NCBI GenBank assembly: GCA_046735215.1
Contig: JBKPSV010000377.1
Location: 1 to 33,150, forward strand
From: JAMXLO01 sp046735215
GTDB taxonomy: Bacteria > Pseudomonadota > Alphaproteobacteria > Acetobacterales > Acetobacteraceae
DNA: 33,150 nucleotides
Reading direction: 5' to 3'
Position 1 is the first letter of the stretch, and the number at the start of each line of letters is the position of its first letter. The notes beneath the pieces are model-generated. The model was not told the DNA's origin. It saw only the letters and a list, made by a program, of their open reading frames with translations, and did no database searches. Made by a program: the position numbers and the translations under genes. This document shows, in pieces, positions 16,521 through 23,943 of this stretch.

Positions 16521-18269
16521 ATGCTGACTGCTCGAAAGCAATACGAAGGGCTGGCGGGTGCATCGTTGCTGCGGGCATCGCGTCGAGCCGCATCAGTCGT
16601 TGGTGCGGAAACGGCGCAGGCAGTGGTGACACAACCGGCCGAAAGTCCATTCACTGCGGACGCTGGGCGCCGACGAATAAGGCGCCGACTCGCGGCCATT
16701 CTCGGCGCCGACATCCGAAACTATAGCCTGCTGATGGCTGCCGCCGAAGAAGCAACACACCGACGTGTCAACACCGCACTTGATCGTCTTGTACGCGAAA
16801 TCCATCGGTCTCATGGGCATATATTCTCGCATGCCGGCGACGGATTGATGGCCGAGTTTCCCAGTGCGGTTGAAGCACTCAAGTGTGCGCTGCGGGTGCA
16901 GGCCGATGCGGGAAAGCGCAATGCACGTCTGCCGCCTGAGCAGCGGATCGAATACCGCATGGGCATCAACTCTGGAGAGATCATGCTCCAGCAGGGTCGC
17001 CCCGGCGGCAACGCGATTAATGTCGCCGCACGCCTGGAGCAGATCGCCGACCCCGGCGGCATTTTCATCTCCTCCTCGGTGTTCGAGCAGGTGAGCAATG
17101 TCGTCGCGACCAATTACGAGTCGATGGGTGAACGACGGCTCAGGAACATCCGCCAGCCCGTGATGGTCTATCGCATTGCGCCGGACACGTGCGTCGCCTG
17201 GTCAGTTACGCCGGTAGTGTCACGCCGCGAAACACGCTCGGTTGAGCCCGTCGACGACGACTACAGGCCATCTCTGGCGGTGCTGCCATTCCGTACGCTG
17301 ATGAAGGACCAAGCTGACGCCTACTTCGCCGAAGGCATGGTGGATGACATCATTCGCCTGCTTGGCGGCCTCAAGGAACTGTTGGTCATCGCCCGCAGTT
17401 CGACGCTGGGTTATACAGGCTCGCCCCTCGACTTGCGGCGCGTGGGCCATGAACTCGACGTCCGCTACGTCCTGCACGGCAGCCTGCGCCGACTGGGTGA
17501 CAAGCTGCGCATCGCGGTAGAATTGTCCGAGGCGGAAAGCGGGCACCTGATCTGGGCGGACCGGCTCGATGGCGAACTGTCCGAGGTGTTCGACCTGCAG
17601 GACCGCATCGCCATGCGAGTCGTGGGCGCCGTCGCACCGCATGTCCGGGAACGCGAGCTCAATCGCGGCATGCGCAAGCATCCGAGCAGCATGACGGCCT
17701 ACGATCTCACCCTGCAGGCGCTCGATCTGTTCTATCGGATGGATAGGGCCTCACTTGTGCGGGCGCGCCAGTTGTTCGAGCAGGCAGTGCAGCACGACCC
17801 CGACTACGCGCCGGCCTATTCGCATCTGGCCTCTTTGCACATTCGATTGATCGGGCAAGGATGGTCGGCCGACGAGATGGGAGATCGCAACCGGGCGGCC
17901 GAAGCCGCGGGTATGGCGATCGCGCGCGATCGCAACGACGCGCTCGCACTGGCTATATACGGACACCTGCAATCGTATCTGCTGAAAAACTACGAGGCGG
18001 CGCAGAACTACCTGGAGCGGGCACTCGCGGCCGGACCGAGCTGCGCCTGGGCCTGGGCCTATAGCAGCCTCACCCACGGCTACCTTGGTGACGTGGCGAC
18101 AGCGATCACCCGCGCCGAATGGGCGACACGGCTGTCACCACTCGGCCCCGATGCATTTGGCTGGAGCATTATCTGTCGCAGGCTTACTATATGGGCGGAC
18201 GCTATAATGACGCGATCGCCTGGGGCCGAATGTCGGCTGCACATGCCGCAGCCAACACCTCTAACCTGA
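16521..18269 (+). CDS. Class III cyclase-homology / TolB-like / TPR protein, frame disrupted near the 3' end
   Basis: The intact frame gives 582 aa, but the last 37 residues (from about residue 547) are out of frame; the true C-terminus continues in the next frame to 18451. Domains are a basic N-terminus; a class III nucleotide cyclase-like domain (about 55-215) with both metal-binding aspartates (Asp64 in ILGADIRNYS, Asp107 in AGDGLMAEF) and NVAARLE at 167-173; a TolB-like region (250-370, LAVLPF...YFAEGMVDDI...YVLHGSLRR); then TPR repeats. The positions that usually read adenine (Lys and Asp) appear to be Ser103 and Arg160, so cyclase activity or base choice is uncertain. This architecture is common in rhizobia and relatives. 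A CRP-type site lies upstream and two genes follow closely in the same direction. Confidence 0.85.
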   Translation: MLTARKQYEGLAGASLLRASRRAASVVGAETAQAVVTQPAESPFTADAGRRRIRRRLAAILGADIRNYSLLMAAAEEATHRRVNTALDRLVREIHRSHGHIFSHAGDGLMAEFPSAVEALKCALRVQADAGKRNARLPPEQRIEYRMGINSGEIMLQQGRPGGNAINVAARLEQIADPGGIFISSSVFEQVSNVVATNYESMGERRLRNIRQPVMVYRIAPDTCVAWSVTPVVSRRETRSVEPVDDDYRPSLAVLPFRTLMKDQADAYFAEGMVDDIIRLLGGLKELLVIARSSTLGYTGSPLDLRRVGHELDVRYVLHGSLRRLGDKLRIAVELSEAESGHLIWADRLDGELSEVFDLQDRIAMRVVGAVAPHVRERELNRGMRKHPSSMTAYDLTLQALDLFYRMDRASLVRARQLFEQAVQHDPDYAPAYSHLASLHIRLIGQGWSADEMGDRNRAAEAAGMAIARDRNDALALAIYGHLQSYLLKNYEAAQNYLERALAAGPSCAWAWAYSSLTHGYLGDVATAITRAEWATRLSPLGPDAFGWSIICRRLTIWADAIMTRSPGAECRLHMPQPTPLT

Positions 18270-18451
18270 GATGTTTGATTGCGAGCCTGGTGGCGGCCGG
18301 CAACGTGGAAGAGGCACGCAAGGTCGCGCAGCGCCTGCTGCAGTTCGCGCCGAACTACCGTGTCCCGCTGTTCCTCGCGCGGACGCCGCTGCGCGGCGAG
18401 ATGCGCGACCTGTTTGCTGAAAGGCTTCGCCTGGGAGGCATTCCCGACTGA
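18158..18451 (+). pseudogene. Out-of-frame C-terminal part of the cyclase/TPR gene
   Basis: From 18158 the -1 frame continues the TPR pattern exactly where the upstream frame loses it: WLEHYLSQAYYMGGRYNDA, then ANTSNLRCLIASLVAAGNVEEAR and LLQFAPNYRVP, ending at the TGA at 18449-18451. One extra T in TTT at 18156-18158 would restore a single 643-aa protein. Either one base was lost (in the genome or in sequencing) or the gene is a recent pseudogene. The flanking sequence is not a standard slippery heptamer, so programmed shifting is unlikely. Confidence 0.8.
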
Positions 18452-18484
18452 TTGCTGAACGATAAGTTTCATGGGGGAGGCAAC

Positions 18485-19498
18485 ATGACCGCCATTTTTG
18501 ACGGCAACGACGGCAACGACGGCAATTCGGCGAATGCTGGCGGCGCCGGCAACGCCACCAGCGTCAGCAAAGGATGGTTCTTCGCCGATCGCGTGGACCT
18601 GCCGCTTGTCACGGCACTTGACAGCGGCCCGCTGGCAGTCGCCGGCCAGGCGATCGGGGACCTGACCATCACCGCCAACGTTGCGCGTTATCCGGCACGC
18701 AACTGGTCGGCCGAGTGGTTCACCTGGCTGGCGTTGATCGAATTTTCGGCCACCAATTGGCGAACGATACAGCCCGACAGCCTGCCGTCGGCTCCGTTCA
18801 ATCAGAACTACTGGCCGAGTTGGGTGCCATCACCGCCCCCGTCTACGACACCGCTGATTGACTGGTCGACGCTGAGCCCGCCGGACATTCAGCAGGAAGT
18901 TACCGATCTGGTGACCGCTGCGGCCAATGAACGATCGAATGCGATGGACGAGATCCTGTCGCAGGCCGACGAGTTCATCAGCTACTTCCTGGCTCTGCTC
19001 ACGGCGAACCCCGGCGGATACCCGCAGACCACCAAGGTGCTGACCATCGCCAGCCAGGTCGGCACGTTGGTGGCAATGTATTTCAAGGGTCTGTACAAGC
19101 GGCCACGACCTTCAGAGCTCTGCCCGGCGCTGTTGCCGCCGATTGCGGTGCCGGGGCACGCCTCATTCCCGAGCGGCCACTCGACGCAGGCGCATCTGAT
19201 GGCACTGTGCATCAACGACATCTTCGACACGCTGCCGCAGCAGGGTACGGTGTTGGAGGATGCCTGGACGCTGGCTGATCGCATCGCGCGCAACCGCGAA
19301 ATTGCCGGCGTGCACTATGAAAGTGATACCAATGCCGGGAAGGCAATAGCGCTGGCGGTTCTCCCGACGCTGCAGGCCTCCGTGCCGATCTTCCTGGCAG
19401 GAACGTCACGTGGGGGAGCCTCGCTGACCGGAACCTCGCTGTATCAGCACGCGGTCGCTCTGGCGCGCGAGGAGTGGCAGTTGGATGACGGGCCATGA
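18485..19498 (+). CDS. PAP2 / vanadium-haloperoxidase superfamily protein
   Basis: 337 aa from the ATG at 18485, which has GGGGGAGG four bases upstream. The phosphate/vanadate-binding residues of the superfamily are complete: K-x6-RP in KGLYKRPRP, PSGHST, and R-x5-H-x3-D in NREIAGVHYESD. Membrane PAP2 lipid phosphatases have six TM helices; this protein lacks that pattern and looks soluble, closer to the haloperoxidase or class A acid-phosphatase branch. There is no signal peptide. The N-terminus has a perfect tandem DGNDGNDGN (18500-18526). Activity, phosphatase or haloperoxidase, cannot be settled by sequence. The gene starts 33 bp behind the disrupted cyclase/TPR gene, and its stop overlaps the start of the G1 peptidase gene (ATGA), indicating translational coupling. 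Confidence 0.87.
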   Translation: MTAIFDGNDGNDGNSANAGGAGNATSVSKGWFFADRVDLPLVTALDSGPLAVAGQAIGDLTITANVARYPARNWSAEWFTWLALIEFSATNWRTIQPDSLPSAPFNQNYWPSWVPSPPPSTTPLIDWSTLSPPDIQQEVTDLVTAAANERSNAMDEILSQADEFISYFLALLTANPGGYPQTTKVLTIASQVGTLVAMYFKGLYKRPRPSELCPALLPPIAVPGHASFPSGHSTQAHLMALCINDIFDTLPQQGTVLEDAWTLADRIARNREIAGVHYESDTNAGKAIALAVLPTLQASVPIFLAGTSRGGASLTGTSLYQHAVALAREEWQLDDGP

Positions 19499-20595
19499 GT
19501 TATCGCAACCCCTATGCACCGGACGAATCGGTTCCGGATTCCGTCATCAAGGACATAGAGGCGCGTTTCCATGGGTTTGAGACGCCTGCGACGCCGATCG
19601 ATCCCGCGACGCGGACGCCGGATGAACTGAGGCGGTTCGGGCTGCCGCCAAAACCTCATTCTGCCACGCCGCCATTGCAGCAAAAGGTTTGGAGCCAGGT
19701 GTTCGGGAGGACGTTGCGGCCTCAGGCGTTCAGGGTGCAGCCCGATCTCATCAGAGCGACGCAGTATCGTCTCTTCGAGAAGGAGGTGGCCAAGGCGTCA
19801 TTCGCCGGAATGAACTTCGAGACCAGTTCCAACTGGTCCGGCGCCTATATCACCGCGAACCACGACAAGCGGTTCCTCCAGGTCTGGGGGGCATGGACCG
19901 TTCCTGGTAACATGCAGTTGCCGCCCCCGGCTCTTCGGGGGCCTTCAACCATCCCTTACTTCTGCTCCAACTGGATTGGCTTGGATGGCCAGCGCCGCTA
20001 CCTGGATTCGTCTCTGCCGCAGATGGGCACGGTTTCCATCCTGCAGCCAGATGGTACCACGACGGCGGAATCCTGGGCGCAATGGTGGGCCCGTAGCAGC
20101 GCCGACACCGCTCCGGTGCCCCTTGGTTTGGCCGTCGCGCCGGGAGACAACTTTGCTTGCGTCCTGACAGCGTGGAGTTCGACTTCGGTCCGGGGGGTGA
20201 TGGTGAACCTGAGCACATCACCGCCGACGGCTGTCCCCGTCATGATGGACGCACCGATGGTGACGCTGCCGGACGGCAGCGGTGTGCAGCCGGAGATAGC
20301 GGGTGCAACAGCGGAGTGGATCGTCGAGCGACCCAAGGTGCTGCCGCAGCCCAATCAACCGCCGAGCCGCTTCAATTTTCCTGATTACGGGCAGAGCGTT
20401 TTCGACTTCTGCCTGGCCGTCGAAGGCGACAGCGTAGACATCTTCTCGCTGTTCACCGGTGTCACACTGGATCTGACAGGCGCGCGTCACATTCGGATGT
20501 TCGAGGTACTCAACAATCCAGCACGGACCCAATACATTTCAATGGCCAGCAAGCTCGACAATCTGACGCTGCAAACGAACTACGGCAGTTTCTGA
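19495..20595 (+). CDS. G1 (eqolisin) glutamic peptidase homologue
   Basis: 366-aa protein with the fold signatures of scytalidoglutamic-type peptidases, a family best known from fungi and active at acid pH. The core starts at SSNWSGAYIT (111-120), then VWGAWTVP and NWIGLDG. The catalytic Gln is expected at Gln176 (SLPQMGT, matching ILQTG of the fungal enzyme) and the Glu at 274 (GATAEWIVERP), so both are present. About 110 residues precede the core, possibly a propeptide, but no signal peptide is seen, which is odd for an acid protease that would act outside the cytoplasm. The start overlaps the stop of the PAP2-type gene by 4 bp. A gap of 216 bp with hairpins separates it from mdh. Substrate and role are unknown. 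Confidence 0.85.
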   Translation: MSYRNPYAPDESVPDSVIKDIEARFHGFETPATPIDPATRTPDELRRFGLPPKPHSATPPLQQKVWSQVFGRTLRPQAFRVQPDLIRATQYRLFEKEVAKASFAGMNFETSSNWSGAYITANHDKRFLQVWGAWTVPGNMQLPPPALRGPSTIPYFCSNWIGLDGQRRYLDSSLPQMGTVSILQPDGTTTAESWAQWWARSSADTAPVPLGLAVAPGDNFACVLTAWSSTSVRGVMVNLSTSPPTAVPVMMDAPMVTLPDGSGVQPEIAGATAEWIVERPKVLPQPNQPPSRFNFPDYGQSVFDFCLAVEGDSVDIFSLFTGVTLDLTGARHIRMFEVLNNPARTQYISMASKLDNLTLQTNYGSF

Positions 20596-20610
20596 GCAGA
20601 TCCGGCAGCG

Positions 20611-20644
20611 GACCGCACGCTGTTGCGCGGTCGGCTGCGCCGAC
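20611..20644. other. Overlapping stem-loops between the G1 peptidase gene and mdh
   Basis: GACCGC (20611-20616) pairs with GCGGTC (20627-20632), while GTCGGC (20630-20635) pairs with GCCGAC (20639-20644). The two stems share 20630-20632, so they exclude each other when full. GGGGC/GCCCC around five bases follows further on, in the same very GC-rich 216-bp gap before mdh. They could terminate the peptidase transcript or form an mdh leader; there is no T-run. Confidence 0.4.
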
Positions 20645-20811
20645 ATCCGCCGTGGTCTACCTGCCAGGCGGCGCGCCGACCGGGGCAGCGCGCCCCGCCT
20701 TGCCGCGATGCCCCGGGATGCGCTAGCAACCGTTCGGCTCCCGGGCCGCCGGGCACCCGACGCACAGCACCGCGTAACCCGCGAGACCACAGCCCGCTGC
20801 AAGGATACCAG

Positions 20812-21765
20812 ATGGCCCGCAACAAGATCGCCCTGATTGGCGCCGGCAACATCGGCGGCACCCTCGCCCACCTCATCGGCGTAAAGGAACTCGGTGACGT
20901 CGTGCTGTTCGACGTGTTCGGCGGTGTTGCCGCGGGGAAGGCGCTCGACATCATGCAATCCGGCCCGGTCGAGGGATTCGACGCCCACATGACCGGCGGC
21001 TCCAACTATCACGCGATCGAAGGGGCGGATGTGGTCATCGTCACCGCCGGCTTCCCGCGCACGCCAGGCATGTCGCGCGACGACCTCATCGGCAAGAACG
21101 CCGGCGTGATCGCGGAGGTCGCCGACGGCATCAAGACGCACTGCCCGGACGCATTCGTGATCTGCATCACCAACCCGCTCGACGCGATGGTCTGGGTGAT
21201 GAAGGAGAAATCCGGCTTGCCGGCCAATCGCGTCGTCGGCATGGCGGGCGTGCTGGACAGTTCCCGATTCCGGCTGTTCCTGGCGCACGAGTTCGGTGTG
21301 TCGGTAGAGGACGTGACCGCCTTCGTACTCGGCGGCCACGGCGACACGATGGTGCCGCTGACCCGCTACTCCACCGTCGCCGGCATTCCGGTGCCAGACC
21401 TAGTGAAGATGGGATGGTCCACGCAGGCAAAGATCGACGCCGTCGTTCAGCGGACGCGCGACGGCGGGGGCGAGATCGTCAAGCTGCTGGAACGTGGCAG
21501 TGCCTTTTATGCACCGGCAGCATCCGCCGTGGCGATGGCGGAGAGCTATCTGAAGGACAAAAAGCGCGTACTGCCCTGCGCGGCGCTGCTGAACGGCGAG
21601 TACGGGATGAAGGACCTGTATGTCGGCGTGCCGGTGGTGATCGGTGCCGGGGGTATCGAGCGCATCGTTCAGGTCGAGTTGAATGCCTCGGAGAAGGCCG
21701 CATTCGAGCAATCATGCGCCGCGGTGCGTGAACTCGTCGAGGCCGCCAAGAAGCTGATCGGATAA
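20812..21765 (+). CDS. mdh: Malate dehydrogenase
   Basis: NAD-dependent oxidation of malate to oxaloacetate in the TCA cycle. 317 aa from the ATG at 20812, preceded by AAGGA; the frame is open upstream to 20623, but that part is Arg/Pro-rich and unlike the family. It is the LDH-like (type 3) MDH of alphaproteobacteria: GAGNIGG at 10-16, the loop FPRTPGMSRDDL whose Arg marks malate over lactate specificity, ITNPLDAM, and the catalytic His176 in GGHGDTMVPL. It heads the set mdh-sucC-sucD, with 20 bp to sucC. Confidence 0.96.
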   Translation: MARNKIALIGAGNIGGTLAHLIGVKELGDVVLFDVFGGVAAGKALDIMQSGPVEGFDAHMTGGSNYHAIEGADVVIVTAGFPRTPGMSRDDLIGKNAGVIAEVADGIKTHCPDAFVICITNPLDAMVWVMKEKSGLPANRVVGMAGVLDSSRFRLFLAHEFGVSVEDVTAFVLGGHGDTMVPLTRYSTVAGIPVPDLVKMGWSTQAKIDAVVQRTRDGGGEIVKLLERGSAFYAPAASAVAMAESYLKDKKRVLPCAALLNGEYGMKDLYVGVPVVIGAGGIERIVQVELNASEKAAFEQSCAAVRELVEAAKKLIG

Positions 21766-21785
21766 TCGGCGACCAGCGCGCCCCG

Positions 21786-22982
21786 ATGAACATCCACGAA
21801 TACCAGGCCAAAGAGCTCCTACGGCACTATGGTGTGCCGGTGCCCGAGGGTTTCGTTGCCTGGACGCCCGATGAGGCCGCCGCTGCTGCTGCCAAGCTTC
21901 CGGGCCCGGTCTACGTGGTGAAGGCGCAGATCCACGCCGGCGGACGTGGTGCCGGTCGCTTTGCGGATGACCCCGACGGCAAGGGGGGCGTCCGCGTCAC
22001 CCGCTCCGCGGACGAGGTGCGGGCCGCCGCCGAAGCGATGCTGAGCCATACCCTGGTGACGAAGCAGACGGGTCCTATGGGCCGCACGGTGCATCGTGTC
22101 TATGTCGAGGCCGGAAGCGATATCGCGCGCGAGATCTACCTTTCGCTGCTGGTCGACCGCGTATCCGGGCGCGTGACGGTGGTCGCCTCCACCGAAGGCG
22201 GCATGGAGATCGAAGAGGTTGCCGCCAGTCAGCCGGACAAGATCTTACGGGTTGCCGTCGATCCCGCCGCGGGCATGTCAGGCTATCTGCCACGCCGCCT
22301 TGCCTATGGTCTTGGTCTGACCGGTGGTCAGATCGCAGCGTTCAGTCGATTCCTGCCGGCGCTGTACCGCGCGTTCACCGAATTGGACTGCTCGGTCGTC
22401 GAGGTCAATCCGCTGGTGGTGACAGCGGCGGGCGACGTTGTTGCGCTCGATGCCAAGATCAGCTTCGACGACAACGCGCTGTTTCGCCACCCCGATGTGG
22501 AGAAGCTGCACGACGAAAGCGAGGAAGATCCCAAGGAACTGGAAGCGCAGAAGTACAACCTCAATTACGTGGCGCTCGACGGCAATATCGGCTGCCTGGT
22601 GAATGGCGCGGGTCTTGCCATGGCGACGATGGACATCATCAAGCTGTATGGTGCGGCGCCGGCGAATTTTCTCGATGTAGGCGGCGGCGCCACCAAGGAA
22701 CGCGTCACGGCCGCCTTCAAGATCATCCTGTCGGATCCGAACGTGGAAGGCATTCTGGTCAATATCTTTGGTGGCATCATGCGGTGCGACGTCATTGCCG
22801 AGGGCGTGATCGCCGCCGCACGCGAGGTGAGCCTGTCGGTTCCGCTGGTCGTGCGCCTGGAAGGGACCAACGTGGCACTCGGCAACCAGATCCTGGCGCA
22901 ATCGAACCTGCCGATCATCGCGGCCAACGATCTCGCCGACGCGGCGGAGAAGATCGTGCGTGCCGTGCGCGAGGCTGCCTGA
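21786..22982 (+). CDS. sucC: Succinyl-CoA synthetase (ADP-forming) beta subunit
   Basis: Beta subunit of succinate-CoA ligase, making ATP or GTP from succinyl-CoA in the TCA cycle. 398 aa. It begins with MNIHEYQAKELLRHYGVPVPEG, has an ATP-grasp domain with VVKAQIHAGGRGAGR, and the CoA-ligase half with NGAGLAMATMDIIKLYG, DVGGGATKERVTAAF and NIFGGIMRCDVIAEG. It lacks a clear Shine-Dalgarno, so coupling to mdh translation is possible. The alpha-subunit gene starts one base after its stop. Confidence 0.97.
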   Translation: MNIHEYQAKELLRHYGVPVPEGFVAWTPDEAAAAAAKLPGPVYVVKAQIHAGGRGAGRFADDPDGKGGVRVTRSADEVRAAAEAMLSHTLVTKQTGPMGRTVHRVYVEAGSDIAREIYLSLLVDRVSGRVTVVASTEGGMEIEEVAASQPDKILRVAVDPAAGMSGYLPRRLAYGLGLTGGQIAAFSRFLPALYRAFTELDCSVVEVNPLVVTAAGDVVALDAKISFDDNALFRHPDVEKLHDESEEDPKELEAQKYNLNYVALDGNIGCLVNGAGLAMATMDIIKLYGAAPANFLDVGGGATKERVTAAFKIILSDPNVEGILVNIFGGIMRCDVIAEGVIAAAREVSLSVPLVVRLEGTNVALGNQILAQSNLPIIAANDLADAAEKIVRAVREAA

Positions 22983-22983
22983 C

Positions 22984-23859
22984 ATGGCTATCCTGGTCGA
23001 CGCAGAGACGCGCGTCATCACACAGGGCTTCACCGGTCAGCAGGGTACATTTCACTCCGAGCAGGCGATCGCCTACGGCACCAAGATGGTCGGCGGCGTA
23101 ACGCCGGGCAAAGGCGGCAGCAAGCACCTTGACCTGCCGGTGTTCGACACCGTGTGGGAGGCCCGCGAACGAACCGGAGCCACCGCGACGGCGATTTATG
23201 TTCCGCCGCCTTTCGCCGCGGATGCGATTCTTGAGGCGATCGACGCCGAAATCCCACTCATCGTCTGCATCACCGAGGGTATTCCGGTGCTCGACATGGT
23301 GCGGGTGAAGCGCGCGCTCATCGGATCGCAGTCGCGGCTGATCGGTCCCAACTGTCCTGGCGTCATCACGCCCGATGCCTGCAAGATCGGCATCATGCCT
23401 GGCCACATCCATCGGCGCGGCAGTGTTGGCATCGTGTCGCGCTCGGGCACGCTAACCTATGAGGCCGTAGCCCAGACGACGGCGGTAGGGCTGGGCCAGA
23501 GCACCTGTGTCGGCATTGGTGGTGACCCCGTGAAGGGCACTGACTTCGTCGAAGTGCTGGAGATGCTGCTCGGCGACGACGAGACCAGGCAGATCGTCAT
23601 GATCGGCGAAATCGGCGGGCAGAGTGAGATCGACGCCGCCGAGTTCCTCGCACGTCATCCGGTGAAGAAGCCGACAGTGGGCTTCATCGCTGGAGCCACT
23701 GCACCGCCCGGGCGACGCATGGGCCATGCAGGCGCAGTCATCTCTGGTGGCCGCGACACCGCGGCGGCGAAGATGGAGGTGATGCGCGCAGCCGGTATCC
23801 ATGTCGCAGAGAGTCCGGCCGCTCTGGGAAGCACGATGGTCGAGGTGCTGCAGCGCTAG
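22984..23859 (+). CDS. sucD: Succinyl-CoA synthetase alpha subunit
   Basis: Alpha subunit of succinate-CoA ligase, carrying the CoA-binding domain and the phosphorylated histidine. 291 aa from the ATG at 22984, one base after sucC; an upstream in-frame ATG at 22960 would overlap sucC and add a non-family extension. Visible are TQGFTGQQGTFHSEQAI, GGVTPGKGG, IGPNCPGVI, SRSGTLTYEA, GIGGDPV, and the active-site His248 in GHAGAVISGG. sucA does not follow as in many alphaproteobacteria; an S9 peptidase gene does, after an 84-bp gap. Confidence 0.97.
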   Translation: MAILVDAETRVITQGFTGQQGTFHSEQAIAYGTKMVGGVTPGKGGSKHLDLPVFDTVWEARERTGATATAIYVPPPFAADAILEAIDAEIPLIVCITEGIPVLDMVRVKRALIGSQSRLIGPNCPGVITPDACKIGIMPGHIHRRGSVGIVSRSGTLTYEAVAQTTAVGLGQSTCVGIGGDPVKGTDFVEVLEMLLGDDETRQIVMIGEIGGQSEIDAAEFLARHPVKKPTVGFIAGATAPPGRRMGHAGAVISGGRDTAAAKMEVMRAAGIHVAESPAALGSTMVEVLQR

Positions 23860-23943
23860 ACCGAGTTCCTGGCTGCTTAACGGTCGTCTCTCCAGTCCAG
23901 GGTAGCGCGAAGCACAGTAGAATGGATGTAGAGGAGGGCGACG

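Noticed and set aside
18150..18165. Programmed -1 ribosomal frameshift in the cyclase/TPR gene
   Set aside because: The sequence GCA TTT GGC at the switch is not an X-XXY-YYZ slippery heptamer, and no strong structure was noticed just downstream; a lost base is simpler.
20623..20811. 63-residue N-terminal extension of malate dehydrogenase
   Set aside because: The open frame upstream encodes Arg/Pro/Cys-rich sequence unlike the family; the ATG at 20812 with AAGGA gives the standard N-terminus.
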